A DNA stretch of 64,000 nt from Oleiagrimonas sp. C23AA (GCF_011759385.1 NZ_JAARLY010000004.1:248001-312000), one strand, 5' to 3'; positions 47,520-56,696 are shown, counted from the stretch's first letter. The notes: generated by a model not told the origin, from the letters alone. Numbers and translations are program-made.

Positions 47520-48803
47520 ATGAAGGTGCTGGTCATTGGCGGTGGCGGGCGTGAACACGCGCTGGCCTGGAAACTCAAGCAGTCGACGCAGGTGACCGAG
47601 GTGCTGGTGGCGCCGGGCAATGCCGGTACCGCCCGTGAGCCGGGGCTGCGCAACGTGCCGGTGTCCGCCACCGATATCGATGGCCTGCTCAATCTGGCCC
47701 AGGATGAAGGCGTGGAGCTCACCGTGGTCGGGCCCGAGGCGCCGCTGGTGGCCGGCGTGGTCGATCGTTTCCGCAAGGCAGGATTGCGCTGCTTCGGCCC
47801 CCGCGCCATCGCCGCTCAGCTGGAAGGCTCCAAGTCATTCTCCAAGGATTTCCTGCAGCGTCACAACATTCCCACCGCGCGCTACGCCGTGTTCACTGAT
47901 CTGGAGCCTGCACTGGCCTACGTGCACACGCATGGCGCGCCGATCGTGATCAAGGCCGACGGCCTGGCCGCCGGCAAGGGCGTGGTGGTGGCGCTGACGC
48001 TGGCCGATGCCGAGCAGGCGCTGCGCGACATGCTGGGGGCCAAGGCGTTTGGCGATGCCTCCTCGCGAGTGGTGATCGAGGAATTTCTGGAAGGCGAGGA
48101 AGCCAGCTACATCGTCATCAGCGATGGCCATCGCGCGTTGCCGATGGCCTCCAGTCAGGACCACAAACGCCGTGACGAGGGTGATCTGGGTCCCAACACC
48201 GGCGGCATGGGGGCTTATTCGCCAGCGCCGGTGGTCACGCCCGAGGTCGAGCAGCGCATCCTGAAGGAGGTGATCGAGCCGACCCTGGCCGGCATGGCCG
48301 CCGAGGGCGCGCCCTTCATCGGTTTTCTCTATGCCGGGCTGATGATCGACAAGAGCGGCGCGCCCAAGGTGATTGAATTCAACGTGCGCTTTGGCGATCC
48401 GGAAACCCAACCGATCATGTTGCGCCTGAAGTCCGATCTGGTGGAGCTGATCGAGGCGGCGCTGGATGGCCGACTCGATCGCGTGCAGGCCAAATGGGAT
48501 CCGCGCCCGTCCATTGGCGTGGTCATGGCCGCGGGGGGCTATCCGGGCAAGGTGCGCAGCGGTGATGTCATCAAGGGTCTGGATGCCGAGCAGCCAGACG
48601 GCGTGAAGGTATTCCAGGCGGGCACCAAGCTCGATGAGGCCGGTCGTACCGTCACCGCCGGTGGTCGCGTGCTGGCGGTGTGCGCGCTGGGCGATTCCCT
48701 GCAGGAAGCGCGCGATCGCGCCTATACGGCGGCCGAAACCGTGCACTTTGATGGCGCCTATCTGCGCCGCGATATCGCCCATCGTGCGCTGCATCGCGCC
48801 TAG
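47520..48803 (+). CDS. purD: Phosphoribosylamine-glycine ligase
   Basis: 427 residues, full length. GAR synthetase, the second step of purine synthesis. N-terminal MKVLVIGGGGREHALAWKL, ATP-grasp core with ADGLAAGKGVVVA and SSQDHKRRDEGDLGPNTGGM, and ...KVIEFNVRFGDPETQPIM at the metal site; a C-terminal domain closes it. Stand-alone: no purH next to it. It runs straight into the MFS gene (63 bp). Confidence 0.97.
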   Translation: MKVLVIGGGGREHALAWKLKQSTQVTEVLVAPGNAGTAREPGLRNVPVSATDIDGLLNLAQDEGVELTVVGPEAPLVAGVVDRFRKAGLRCFGPRAIAAQLEGSKSFSKDFLQRHNIPTARYAVFTDLEPALAYVHTHGAPIVIKADGLAAGKGVVVALTLADAEQALRDMLGAKAFGDASSRVVIEEFLEGEEASYIVISDGHRALPMASSQDHKRRDEGDLGPNTGGMGAYSPAPVVTPEVEQRILKEVIEPTLAGMAAEGAPFIGFLYAGLMIDKSGAPKVIEFNVRFGDPETQPIMLRLKSDLVELIEAALDGRLDRVQAKWDPRPSIGVVMAAGGYPGKVRSGDVIKGLDAEQPDGVKVFQAGTKLDEAGRTVTAGGRVLAVCALGDSLQEARDRAYTAAETVHFDGAYLRRDIAHRALHRA

Positions 48804-48866
48804 GGCTTCCGCCATGGCAGCACGCGTGTCACCGTGGGCAATCCGTGCGCTGCCGATGCCCCCTGC

Positions 48867-50546
48867 ATGAGCCAGTTCCGCCTGCTTGCCACGCGCCGTT
48901 TTGCGCCGTTTTTCGTCACGCAGGCGCTGGGTGCGTTCAACGACAACGCCTTTCGCTACGCCATGATCGGTATGGCGACCTTCCAGATGGCGCTGTCGCA
49001 GGGCGCGTTGGCCACCTACACCAATGCCGCACTGGCGCTGTTCATTGCGCCGTTCTTCCTGTTCTCGGCCAGCGCGGGGCAGATTGCCGAGCGCTTCGAG
49101 AAGGCGCGTCTGGTGCGGCTGGTGAAGCTGCTGGAGATCGCGGCCATGGCGCTGGCGGCGGTGGGTTTTTATCTGCACTCGCTGGGCCTGCTGCTGGCGG
49201 TGCTGGCGCTGATGGGGCTGCATTCGACCCTGTTCGGCCCGATCAAGTACGCGATCCTGCCGCAGGTACTGGCCGAGGACGAGCTGGTCGGCGGCAACGG
49301 GCTGGTCGAGACCGGCACCTCGCTGTCGATCCTGATCGGCTCGGTGGCCGGCAACACGCTGATCGCGGTGCCACGCATCGGGCCGCTGCTGGCTTCGGCG
49401 GCGGTGCTGGGCGTGGCGCTGGCCGGCTATCTGGCCAGCCGTGGTATGCCGCCGGCGCCGGCTACCGCACCGAATTTGCGCTTCAATCCCAATCCGTTGT
49501 CGGAAACCTGGCGTGTGCTGCGCTACACGCTGGGTCACCGCGGTGTCTGCGTGCCGGTGCTGGGTATCTCCTGGTTCTGGTTTGTCGGCGCCACGCTGAC
49601 CACGCAACTGCCGCTATACACACGCGTGTATCTGGGCGGCAGCGAAAGCGTGCTGACGCTGGCGCTGACGTTGTTCTCCATTGGCGTGGGTGTAGGTTCG
49701 CTGCTGTGCGAGCGGGCCTCCGGACGGCGCCTGGAGCCGGGGCTGGTGCCGCTGGGCGCGTTGGGCCTCACCCTGGCCGGCGTGGATCTGTACCTGGCGC
49801 GGCCCCATGCGGCGCTGCATGGTCATCTGGGCTGGCTGGCCTTTCTGGCCGAGCCCGGCGCCTGGCGTATCGCGGTTGATCTCAGTCTGATGGGGACGGC
49901 GGCCGGCTTCTACATCGTGCCGCTGTTTGCCATGTTGCAGGCGCGCGCCGAGCGCAGCCATCTGTCCCGGGTGATTGCCGGCACCAACATCGTCAACGCC
50001 TTGTTCATGGTGCTGGCGGCTGCCTTTGGTCTGGCGATGCTGCACGCCGGTGTCAGTGTACCGGCACTGTTTCTGGCGGTAGCGCTGGGTAACGCGCTGG
50101 TGTCGGTGACGCTGTTCGCCGCGCAGCGTGAATTTGTTCTGCGTGCGCTGACCTGGCTGGGTTTTCGTTGGCGCGAGCCGTTGCGCAGCGAGGGTCTGGA
50201 GAGCTTGCCGATGCATGGCGCCTTGCTGCTGGTGGGCGAGGCGATGGATGCGGCGGACGTGTGCCGCGCGCTGGCACTGATGCCACGGCCGGTGCGCCCG
50301 GCCTGCCAGCAGCCGCGTGGCGCGCTGCTTGGCCTGGCCGGCGCCGTCGATACCTGCGGCCGATCAGCGAGCCAGCGCATCACGACGGTGCTGGCGCGCG
50401 GTGAGGCCGTCTTGCTGGCCGATGCCGACCTGACCGCAGCCTTGTGTGCAACCACACCCTGCTGGCGAGTGCAGGTGAACCGCGAAGACGGCGCATGGCA
50501 GCTGCGTGTGCGCCGTCTAGATGATCCAGTCGGCCAGCACCAGTAA
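48867..50546 (+). CDS. LplT-like MFS transporter with degenerate acyltransferase tail
   Basis: 559 residues. Residues ~1-410 are a 12-TM MFS domain starting FAPFFVTQALGAFNDNAFRY, the signature of LplT-type lysophospholipid flippases. Residues ~425-559 look like a reduced PlsC-type acyltransferase: ESLPMHGALLLVGEAMDAAD aligns by eye with the acyltransferase lead-in that normally ends NHxSxxD, but the HX4D catalytic His is replaced by Glu. In related bacteria full-size LplT-acyltransferase fusions exceed 1,000 residues. So transport may be retained and acylation lost. Its 3' end overlaps the convergent ampE by 30 bp. Confidence 0.8.
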   Translation: MSQFRLLATRRFAPFFVTQALGAFNDNAFRYAMIGMATFQMALSQGALATYTNAALALFIAPFFLFSASAGQIAERFEKARLVRLVKLLEIAAMALAAVGFYLHSLGLLLAVLALMGLHSTLFGPIKYAILPQVLAEDELVGGNGLVETGTSLSILIGSVAGNTLIAVPRIGPLLASAAVLGVALAGYLASRGMPPAPATAPNLRFNPNPLSETWRVLRYTLGHRGVCVPVLGISWFWFVGATLTTQLPLYTRVYLGGSESVLTLALTLFSIGVGVGSLLCERASGRRLEPGLVPLGALGLTLAGVDLYLARPHAALHGHLGWLAFLAEPGAWRIAVDLSLMGTAAGFYIVPLFAMLQARAERSHLSRVIAGTNIVNALFMVLAAAFGLAMLHAGVSVPALFLAVALGNALVSVTLFAAQREFVLRALTWLGFRWREPLRSEGLESLPMHGALLLVGEAMDAADVCRALALMPRPVRPACQQPRGALLGLAGAVDTCGRSASQRITTVLARGEAVLLADADLTAALCATTPCWRVQVNREDGAWQLRVRRLDDPVGQHQ

Positions 50547-51392
50547 CGCGGTCACTGCCAGCCACACCATCAGCACGCGGGTCAGCAGGTGGCGTGTGTC
50601 GGTCAGTTCGCCAGCCGGATCGCTGGTGTCCTCGGCATAGCCGTCACCGGCCTCGACATCGGCATCCACGCCGGCGCGGGCCACCGCCCCCAGAAAGCCG
50701 GCTTCGAACGGCCGCGCGGCACGGCCGGGTTCACGGTGCCAGGCGCGCCAGGCCTGCACCACGGCATCGAAATCCGAGACCAGCGCCATGGCGAACACCA
50801 TCAGGTGCGAGGGCAGCCAGTCCAGCACTTCCAGCGTGCGCCGGGCTGCCGCGCGCGTGGCCGCGTCCAGCCGCGTGGCCGGCTGCCCCGCGGCCAGCAA
50901 CTGCACCAGGCGATAGCCGATGGCCCCGGTGGGTCCGGCCAGCAGGAACCAGAACAGCACGCCAAAGCGTCGCCACAGCGCCGAGACCACCGTTGCCTCC
51001 ACCCAGGCTGGTGCCAGCATCGGTAGCGGCTCATCGTCGATGCCCGGGCGCAAGGCCTGCGCGGCATCGTGCCGGCTGGCGGCATCCGGCGCGGCCAGCA
51101 CGGCATCGATATCTGCCTCCAGCTCGCGCGGACCAAAGCTGTAGGCCAGCACGGCGGCGGCAAATACCACCCACAGCACGGCCAGATACGGCGTGCGCGA
51201 GAGGATGAAGGCAATCAGCGCACAGGCGGCCAGGGGCGGCAACACGCATACCAGCACACGCGCCGCACCGCTGCTGTCGGAAAGATGCCCGACCCATTGA
51301 TCGAACCACTCCAGACGGCGCCACTTGGGCAGGTGCGGCACCATGGACAGCAGCAACAGCACGATGACGACGACAAACAGGCGCAGTGCCAT
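50517..51392 (-). CDS. ampE: AmpE-like regulatory signalling membrane protein
   Basis: 291 residues with about four TM segments: one at the N-terminus (FVVVIVLLLLSMV), two near 60-85, one near 140-165 and one at the C-terminus. The order of blocks (HL...WFDQWV, WFLLAGPTGAIGYRLVQLL, RRTLEVLDWLPSHLMVFAMAL, CbiB/AmpE-like) matches AmpE, an inner-membrane protein linked to beta-lactamase induction. The partner ampD is not in the window. It is convergent with and overlaps the MFS gene. Confidence 0.87.
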   Translation of the reverse strand: MALRLFVVVIVLLLLSMVPHLPKWRRLEWFDQWVGHLSDSSGAARVLVCVLPPLAACALIAFILSRTPYLAVLWVVFAAAVLAYSFGPRELEADIDAVLAAPDAASRHDAAQALRPGIDDEPLPMLAPAWVEATVVSALWRRFGVLFWFLLAGPTGAIGYRLVQLLAAGQPATRLDAATRAAARRTLEVLDWLPSHLMVFAMALVSDFDAVVQAWRAWHREPGRAARPFEAGFLGAVARAGVDADVEAGDGYAEDTSDPAGELTDTRHLLTRVLMVWLAVTALLVLADWII

Positions 51393-51455
51393 ATCAGAAT
51401 TCCCCTTGCGATGGCCTGATTGTACGCAAAGCGTGGCCAGGCCCGGAAACGCCGC

Positions 51456-51746
51456 TCACAGATCCATGCGTTCGCCCGGAAAGCGCTTCAGGTGCAGGTG
51501 ATGGGCCAGCCGGATCAGCGGTCGAATCAACAACTGCGCACTGCCGACGATGAAAAGCCAGGTGCCAAAGGTCTGCCAGTGGTCGGACAGGAACATGATC
51601 GAGCCGATCAGGAACCACACGCCGATGCATACATCGTTGAGGATGCTCAGCACCTGGTAGCGGCGGCGCACGACCAGCTCATCATGACCGAAGGTGAAGG
51701 TCAGGCTGTGGCTGGCCGGATCGTGTTTGGTCTGCGGGGCGCTCAT
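51456..51746 (-). CDS. YrhK-like small membrane protein
   Basis: 96 residues with two hydrophobic segments (VLSILNDVCIGVWFLIGSIM and TFGTWLFIVGSAQLLIRPLI). The sequence fits the YrhK domain family, whose function is unknown. It lies between nudC and ampE on the same strand with 54-63 bp spacers, so it may be part of that operon. Confidence 0.8.
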   Translation of the reverse strand: MSAPQTKHDPASHSLTFTFGHDELVVRRRYQVLSILNDVCIGVWFLIGSIMFLSDHWQTFGTWLFIVGSAQLLIRPLIRLAHHLHLKRFPGERMDL

Positions 51747-51800
51747 GGGGCCTCCTTGGCGAGTCGGGTCAAGCGCAGCAGCGCACGCGAGTGCGGGCGA

Positions 51801-52757
51801 TCAGTCGGCGCTGGCGGCGCGCAGCACCCGTTGCAAAAGTGCCTCGCCACCGCGAAGAGCCAGCCAGTCCTCGATCAGGCGCCTGGATACCGACACCCCG
51901 AAGGGCAGCTTCAAGGTGCCCGCCTCGACGCCCTCGGCAATGGCCTGCGGCGTGAACCAGCGCGCGTCTTCCAGTTCGCCATCGCGCAAGGCGATATCAC
52001 GCGAGGTGGCCTCGGCATTGAAGCCCAGCATCAGCGAGGCCGGGAACGGCCAGGGTTGCGAGGAATGATAGCTGCACTGACTGACCCGTACGCCCGACTC
52101 TTCGTGCACCTCGCGGCGCACGGCATCTTCCAGCGCCTCGCCGGGTTCGACAAAGCCGGCCAGGGTGGAATAGCGCCCGGTGGGCCAGGTGGGCTGACGG
52201 CCCAGCAGGCAGGCGCCGTCGTGCTCGACAATGACGATGATCGCCGGGTCGGTCCGCGGAAACTGCAGGTGGCCGCAGCGTGTGCACTGCGCGCGATGGC
52301 CGGCCGAGACCAGCGTCAGCGGTGCGCCGCAGCGCGTGCAAAAACGCGTTACCGCCTGCCAGTGCGCCAGTGCGCGGGCGTAGGCAAACAGGCCCGCCTC
52401 GAATGGGGTGAGTGTCAGCCCTGCTTCTCGCAGGCCCAGTGGTTCGGCATGCAGTGTGTTGGCCAGGGTGTCATCGGCCGGCAGCAGGAAGTAGGCGGTG
52501 CCATCGGCCAGGCCGAGCAGGCTGGGCGCAGCGTCGGGGCGCTGGCGCTCGTCCTGGTTCAGCCAGCGCGGCGCGGCGCGCCCGGCATTGGCCAGCAGGC
52601 GGCCCTCGCTGTCGATGGCCAGTACGCGGCTTTGCGGCTGCTGCCATTGCGCCTGCACCCACGCCGCGTCGTCACGCCGCTCGGCGGCGCGATCCAGGGC
52701 CAGATCGGTGAAGGCGTTGGCGCGGTAGCGCAAGGCGACTGAGCCGGGCCGGTCCAC
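51801..52757 (-). CDS. nudC: NADH pyrophosphatase / NAD-capped RNA decapping hydrolase
   Basis: 318 residues. A zinc ribbon (CTRCG...CTRCG) sits at ~137-160. The Nudix box GFVEPGEALEDAVRREVHEESG is complete, and the NudC-specific SQPWPFPASLM follows. NudC cleaves NADH and removes NAD caps from RNA. The start is GTG, just before the erpA stop on the same strand, so coupling is likely. Confidence 0.95.
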   Translation of the reverse strand: MDRPGSVALRYRANAFTDLALDRAAERRDDAAWVQAQWQQPQSRVLAIDSEGRLLANAGRAAPRWLNQDERQRPDAAPSLLGLADGTAYFLLPADDTLANTLHAEPLGLREAGLTLTPFEAGLFAYARALAHWQAVTRFCTRCGAPLTLVSAGHRAQCTRCGHLQFPRTDPAIIVIVEHDGACLLGRQPTWPTGRYSTLAGFVEPGEALEDAVRREVHEESGVRVSQCSYHSSQPWPFPASLMLGFNAEATSRDIALRDGELEDARWFTPQAIAEGVEAGTLKLPFGVSVSRRLIEDWLALRGGEALLQRVLRAASAD

Positions 52758-52758
52758 G

Positions 52759-53127
52759 TCAGATCGAGAACGACGAGCCGCAGCCGCAGGTGGTGCGTGC
52801 GTTCGGGTTGCGGATCACGAACTGCGCGCCGGTCAGGCTTTCGGCGTAGTCGATCTCGGCACCGCCCAGGTACTGCAGCGACAGCGGATCGACCAGCAGC
52901 GTGACGCCGTGCTTGTCCAGCGCGAAATCATCCTCGGCGCGGGCTTCGTCAAAGGTGAAGCCGTACTGGAAGCCCGAGCAGCCACCGCCGCTGATGTACA
53001 CGCGCAGCTTGAGCTCGGGATTGCCCTCTTCGTCGATCAGCTCCTGCACTTTGCGCGCGGCAGCATCGGTGAACTCCAGCGGTGCGCCGCTGCTGCGGTA
53101 ATCGGGCATGTCGAGGGAAACTTCCAT
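52759..53127 (-). CDS. erpA: Iron-sulfur cluster insertion protein ErpA
   Basis: 122 residues. A-type carrier with the three Fe-S cysteines Cys50 ([11 protein letters not shown]), Cys114 and Cys116 (TTCGCGSSF). It delivers [4Fe-4S] or [2Fe-2S] clusters to apoproteins. The [15 protein letters not shown] block is standard. It is followed by nudC with no gap. Confidence 0.96.
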   Translation of the reverse strand: MEVSLDMPDYRSSGAPLEFTDAAARKVQELIDEEGNPELKLRVYISGGGCSGFQYGFTFDEARAEDDFALDKHGVTLLVDPLSLQYLGGAEIDYAESLTGAQFVIRNPNARTTCGCGSSFSI

Positions 53128-53206
53128 GGCGTCAACGCTTGTGCGGAGCGCAAAGGCTCCGTCTTGATGTGGGGACCACCATTAGATGATGGCGGGTGCC
53201 CCAGGT

Positions 53207-53674
53207 TCAAGCCTCGTGCGCCAGCTCGGCTTCTTCCGCCGGCACATTGACCGCCTGTGGAGCCGAAAGCTGCCGCGGTGTTTCCGTCTCGTGCACCATG
53301 CGACCGTTGATCTGGGCACCGGCGGCCATTTCCAGCACACGATAATGCACATCGCCTTCGATGCGGGCTTCGGCGGCCAGTTCCAGGCGATCGTAGACGT
53401 GGATGTCGCCCTTTACATGGCCGTTGATTACCGCGCGCGGTACCCGGATCTCGCCGATGACACGGCCGTGCTCGCTCAGCGTGAAGGTGCCCTCAGTGCC
53501 CGCTTCGGCGCGTACCGCGCCTTCCACGCAGCCATCCAGATGCAGGGTGCCGGCAAAGTGCACATCACCACAGACGCGCGCCCCCTGCGCCACCAGGCTG
53601 GTGTCGGCACAGGCCCGCGCCGAGTGGGACGGCCCAGCCGCCGAGCGCTTGTCACCCTTGGTCTGATTCCACAT
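53207..53674 (-). CDS. Bactofilin (polymer-forming cytoskeletal protein)
   Basis: 155 residues with the right-handed beta-helix repeat of bactofilins: GARVCGDVHFAGTLHLDGCVE, GTFTLSEHGRVIGEIRVPRA, NGHVKGDIHVYDRLELAAEA. These proteins self-assemble at the membrane and organise cell-wall enzymes. It overlaps the 3' end of the upstream DUF6776-type gene by 23 bp, a pairing seen in relatives. Confidence 0.93.
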   Translation of the reverse strand: MWNQTKGDKRSAAGPSHSARACADTSLVAQGARVCGDVHFAGTLHLDGCVEGAVRAEAGTEGTFTLSEHGRVIGEIRVPRAVINGHVKGDIHVYDRLELAAEARIEGDVHYRVLEMAAGAQINGRMVHETETPRQLSAPQAVNVPAEEAELAHEA

Positions 53675-54398
53675 CGTTGTTCTCCGCCTTGTTCAATGCA
53701 TCGGCCCAGCTCACGGTCTGCTCGACCGCGCTGCCGTGGCGCGGCTGCACACTCACCTTCAGGCGGTTGGGTGTGAAGCCGGCCGGCAGCATCAGGGTGC
53801 CGTGAAGCTGCTGAAAATACTTGAACGAAAAGCTCAGATCCGGCGATTGGCCGTTCCCGGTCAGGGACTTTTCGTCCAGTGTGGTCAGCTTGCCATGGTC
53901 GATGCCCTCGACCGTCAGCATGACTTTGCCGTCCACCTGTCCGCCCTTGCGTGCGTTGCGCGTCAGCGTCAGGCCCAGGTTCCAGGCGCGCTGGGCACCG
54001 GTGACCGGCGCCAGCGTCACGCGCTGCAGGTGCACGCCATCGCGCTGCGCGCCGCCGACCAGTCGCGAATAGAACGCCAGATCCGCGCGCAGGCCGTTGA
54101 CCTGCTCATCGCGGTCGGACAACGCCGATTGCAGGTGCTTCATCGATACTTGGTCCACGGTGCGCGCCTGGCGCAGATCGGCCAGCTGCTGCTTCAGCGT
54201 CTCGTTCTGTGCCCGCAGCTGGCGCTGGCCATGACCGACCACGGGCAGGCTGCTGTCACCGCTGGCCAACCATGCCGTCAGCAGTGCCACCAGTATCAGG
54301 CTGAGCAGCCACGCGGCGATCCACGTGCCGCGACGCATCCGCGAGGGCGGTGCATCGGCAGGGCGAACCACGAAGCGGGGCGGTGGCTGAATAGGCAT
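53652..54398 (-). CDS. Single-TM protein with coiled coil (DUF6776-like)
   Basis: 248 residues from the ATG giving MPIQPPPRFVV. One TM helix (GTWIAAWLLSLILVALLTAWL, ~22-42), then a coiled coil (~60-110, QRQLRAQNETLKQQLADLRQ) and a beta-rich C-terminal domain (~110-230). It is most likely exposed to the periplasm. Translationally coupled to the bactofilin gene, it may anchor or guide that polymer; this is inference from context. Confidence 0.8.
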   Translation of the reverse strand: MPIQPPPRFVVRPADAPPSRMRRGTWIAAWLLSLILVALLTAWLASGDSSLPVVGHGQRQLRAQNETLKQQLADLRQARTVDQVSMKHLQSALSDRDEQVNGLRADLAFYSRLVGGAQRDGVHLQRVTLAPVTGAQRAWNLGLTLTRNARKGGQVDGKVMLTVEGIDHGKLTTLDEKSLTGNGQSPDLSFSFKYFQQLHGTLMLPAGFTPNRLKVSVQPRHGSAVEQTVSWADALNKAENNDVESDQG

Positions 54399-54586
54399 GC
54401 TGGCACCGGTCAATGAGCAGCCCATCTAGCCAAAGCCCGGTGAAGCCGTCAAGAAAACGTGATGACGCGATGATGAACGGCGCGCTGCGGGCCGCTGCGT
54501 GGGCGGAGCCGGAGCGCCCGCCTATACTGGTCTGGCGCCTGCGCTGGTCGGCGTGCCCACTCCAGTTTCCCCAAGGACTCTTTCAC

Positions 54587-55018
54587 ATGCTCTGGCTGAA
54601 GGCCTTTCACGTCATTTTTGTGGTTACCTGGTTTGCCGGCCTGTTCTATTTGCCGCGACTGTTCATCTATCACGTGGAGGCCACCGAGCCAGCCTTGCGC
54701 GAGCGTTTCAAGGTGATGGAAAAGCGCCTGCTGGCGATCACCCACATCGGCGGCGGCCTGGCGGTCGCCTTTGGCATCGCGCTGGTGGTGTGGTGGATGC
54801 GTCATGCGCCGACCTATCTGAGCCACGCCGGCTGGTTCCACGCCAAGCTGGCGCTGGTGCTGGCGCTGATCGCCTATCACTTCAGCCTGGTGCGCATTGC
54901 CGGGCAGCTCAAACGCGAGACGTGTCGCTGGACCAGTCGCGGCCTGCGTCTCTATAACGAGCTGCCGGCACTGCTGCTGATAGCCATTGTCATCCTGGTG
55001 ATCGTCAAGCCGTTCTGA
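54587..55018 (+). CDS. hemJ: Protoporphyrinogen IX oxidase HemJ (CopD-like membrane protein)
   Basis: 143 residues with four TM helices, the HemJ/UPF0093 size. MLWLKAFHVIFVVTWFAGLF holds the conserved His and W; further conserved residues are in GWFHAKLALVLALIAYHFSL. HemJ oxidises protoporphyrinogen IX in heme synthesis in organisms without HemG/HemY. AAGGA precedes the ATG; the longer upstream reading is non-coding. It ends at a strong bidirectional terminator. Confidence 0.92.
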   Translation: MLWLKAFHVIFVVTWFAGLFYLPRLFIYHVEATEPALRERFKVMEKRLLAITHIGGGLAVAFGIALVVWWMRHAPTYLSHAGWFHAKLALVLALIAYHFSLVRIAGQLKRETCRWTSRGLRLYNELPALLLIAIVILVIVKPF

Positions 55019-55033
55019 ACTTGCTCCAGGCAT

Positions 55034-55073
55034 AAAAAAGCGCCGGCAGCCCTCAAGGCGCCGGCGCTTTTTT
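55034..55073. terminator. Bidirectional terminator between hemJ and bfr
   Basis: AAAAAAGCGCCGGC...GCCGGCGCTTTTTT forms a long stem around an ~12-nt loop, between the convergent hemJ and bfr stop codons. Confidence 0.85.
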
Positions 55074-55092
55074 AGTTTGAGCCGTGTCTGGC

Positions 55093-55575
55093 TCAGCTGG
55101 CGCTGGTAGCGCCGACCTTGCCCTGTAGATACAGCGGCTCGCCCAGCTTGGCGATCAGGTCGAGCTGGGTTTCCAGCCAGTCGATGTGTTCTTCTTCCGA
55201 GCACAGGATCTTTTCGAACAGCTCGCGGCTGACGTAATCAGAAACCTGCTCGCAGTGCGCGACGGCTTCACGCAGCAGCGGCACGGCGGTGTGCTCGAGC
55301 TTCAGATCGCATTCGAGCGCTTCCTTCGGGCTCTCGCCGATCAGCAACTTGCCCAGGTGCTGCAGGTTGGGCAGGCCTTCCAGGAACAGGATGCGCTCGA
55401 CCAGCCAATCGGCGTGCTTCATCTCGTCGATCGACTCGTGGTACTCGTGATCGGCCAGCGCCATATAGCCCCAGTTCTTGTACATGCGGGCGTGCAGGAA
55501 ATACTGATTGATCGCGGTCAGCTCGTTGTAGAGCGCCTTGTTCAGAAATTCGATGACCTTGGCGTCGCCTTTCAT
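55093..55575 (-). CDS. bfr: Bacterioferritin
   Basis: 160 residues, one per subunit of the 24-mer iron store. The diiron ferroxidase ligands Glu18, Glu51, His54, Glu94, Glu127 and His130 and the heme-ligand Met52 are all at E. coli positions, so heme binding and ferroxidase activity are expected. AAGGAG precedes the ATG. It lies after bfd on the same strand, 127 bp apart. Confidence 0.97.
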   Translation of the reverse strand: MKGDAKVIEFLNKALYNELTAINQYFLHARMYKNWGYMALADHEYHESIDEMKHADWLVERILFLEGLPNLQHLGKLLIGESPKEALECDLKLEHTAVPLLREAVAHCEQVSDYVSRELFEKILCSEEEHIDWLETQLDLIAKLGEPLYLQGKVGATSAS

Positions 55576-55702
55576 CGGCCTCTCCTTGAAATCTTTTGCG
55601 GGCAGGGTGCGTCAAGTCTGAGCATGACTATACCGCCCTGGCGCCGGCCGTGACGAAACGCAAATGGGGATGAATCGTGACACGCGCCGAAGGGCGCGGC
55701 GA

Positions 55703-55903
55703 TCAGGCGGCGGCGATCAGGCGCGCGGGTGCGCGGATCTGCACGATGGCTTCTTTCAGCGTCTGGCGCGCTTCCATCTCGCAGTTACCGCAGCAATCGG
55801 AGCAGCCGGTGCGCTGCTGCAAATCGGCAAACGAGTGCACGCCCTGCTCGGCGTGGCGGCGAATGTCGTGATCGGTGACGGCGTTACAGATGCACACGTA
55901 CAT
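55703..55903 (-). CDS. bfd: Bacterioferritin-associated ferredoxin
   Basis: 66 residues from the ATG giving MYVCICNAVTDHDI. The four [2Fe-2S] ligands Cys4, Cys6, Cys38 and Cys41 match Bfd numbering, with an additional CxxC (Cys34/Cys37). Bfd supplies electrons to Bfr for iron release during starvation. A Fur-box-like repeat lies about 41 bp upstream. The longer in-frame extension to 55942 is not typical of the family. Confidence 0.93.
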   Translation of the reverse strand: MYVCICNAVTDHDIRRHAEQGVHSFADLQQRTGCSDCCGNCEMEARQTLKEAIVQIRAPARLIAAA

Positions 55904-55943
55904 GAGGCAGGTACCCTCTGGGACGTGCGCATTCAAACGCAAA

Positions 55944-55958
55944 TGCGAATGATTGTCA
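55944..55958 (-). promoter_or_regulatory. Putative Fur box upstream of bfd
   Basis: TGCGAAT-G-ATTGTCA matches the 7-1-7 Fur consensus (TGATAAT-N-ATTATCA) at 11 of 14 positions. The position before bfd fits iron-dependent repression. Confidence 0.5.
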
Positions 55959-56002
55959 ATGATTGCCGCATGACGTTTCGGCTTGCGGCAGCAGGCATCC
56001 GG

Positions 56003-56539
56003 TCAGGCCGCAGCGAACCCTCGTGCCGGCCCTGGCCCACGTGGCCGCTCGATGTGCACACGGCACGTACGTTCGACCAAGGGCGCGAACTGGCGCAAGG
56101 CCCGTTCATACACCTGCCGCTTGAACGAGACCACATGATCGGCCGGATACCAGAAATCGACCCAGCGCCAGGAGTCGAACTCCGGCTTGTCGGCCGCGTC
56201 CAGGCGCAGGTGATCCTCCTCGCCGGTGAAACGAAGCAGGAACCACACCTGCTTCTGGCCGATGCACATGGGCCGCTGGTGTCGGCGCAGGTACCGGTGC
56301 GGCAGGCGATAGCGCAGCCAACCGGGAGTGGTGGCGAGTACCTCCACATGCCCCTGCCCGAGGCCGGTTTCCTCTTCCAGCTCGCGATACATGGCCTCGA
56401 TGGGCGTTTCATCCGAGCGCATGCCGCCCTGGGGAAACTGCCAGCCATCACGACTGACGCGACGGGCCCAGAACAGCCGGCCATCGGCGTTCAGCAGTAC
56501 AATGCCCACATTGGGACGATAACCATCGGCGTCGATCAT
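56003..56539 (-). CDS. rppH: RNA 5'-pyrophosphohydrolase
   Basis: 178 residues from the ATG with GAGGAGG upstream, the standard N-terminus being [17 protein letters not shown]. The Nudix box [23 protein letters not shown] is complete; WQFPQGG and FRLD-type residues complete the fold. RppH converts 5'-triphosphate RNA to monophosphate, starting RNase E decay. It is just upstream of bfd on the same strand (99 bp, with the Fur box between them). Confidence 0.96.
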   Translation of the reverse strand: MIDADGYRPNVGIVLLNADGRLFWARRVSRDGWQFPQGGMRSDETPIEAMYRELEEETGLGQGHVEVLATTPGWLRYRLPHRYLRRHQRPMCIGQKQVWFLLRFTGEEDHLRLDAADKPEFDSWRWVDFWYPADHVVSFKRQVYERALRQFAPLVERTCRVHIERPRGPGPARGFAAA

Positions 56540-56667
56540 GCCGGCCTCCTCGTCCGAGCCTTTGGGTGACCACCGCGTGCCTGCCGCCAGGGTTGGCGGG
56601 TGTGCCCGCGATGGACCGTTGGTTCGATTCAACCACAGGGGTCGAGCCCGGGCAAGGCAAACACCCC

Positions 56668-56696
56668 TTGAACCTTTTCCGCTGGCCGACTACACT
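56668..56696 (+). promoter_or_regulatory. Candidate sigma-70 promoter of tRNA-Met
   Basis: TTGAAC and TACACT with a 17-bp spacer, ending 54 bp before the mature tRNA 5' end. Confidence 0.55.

Noticed and set aside
46211-49607. Long open frames antisense to the AMP-ligase and purD
   Set aside because: Arg/His/Gln-rich shadow reading; purD and the ligase are clearly coding.
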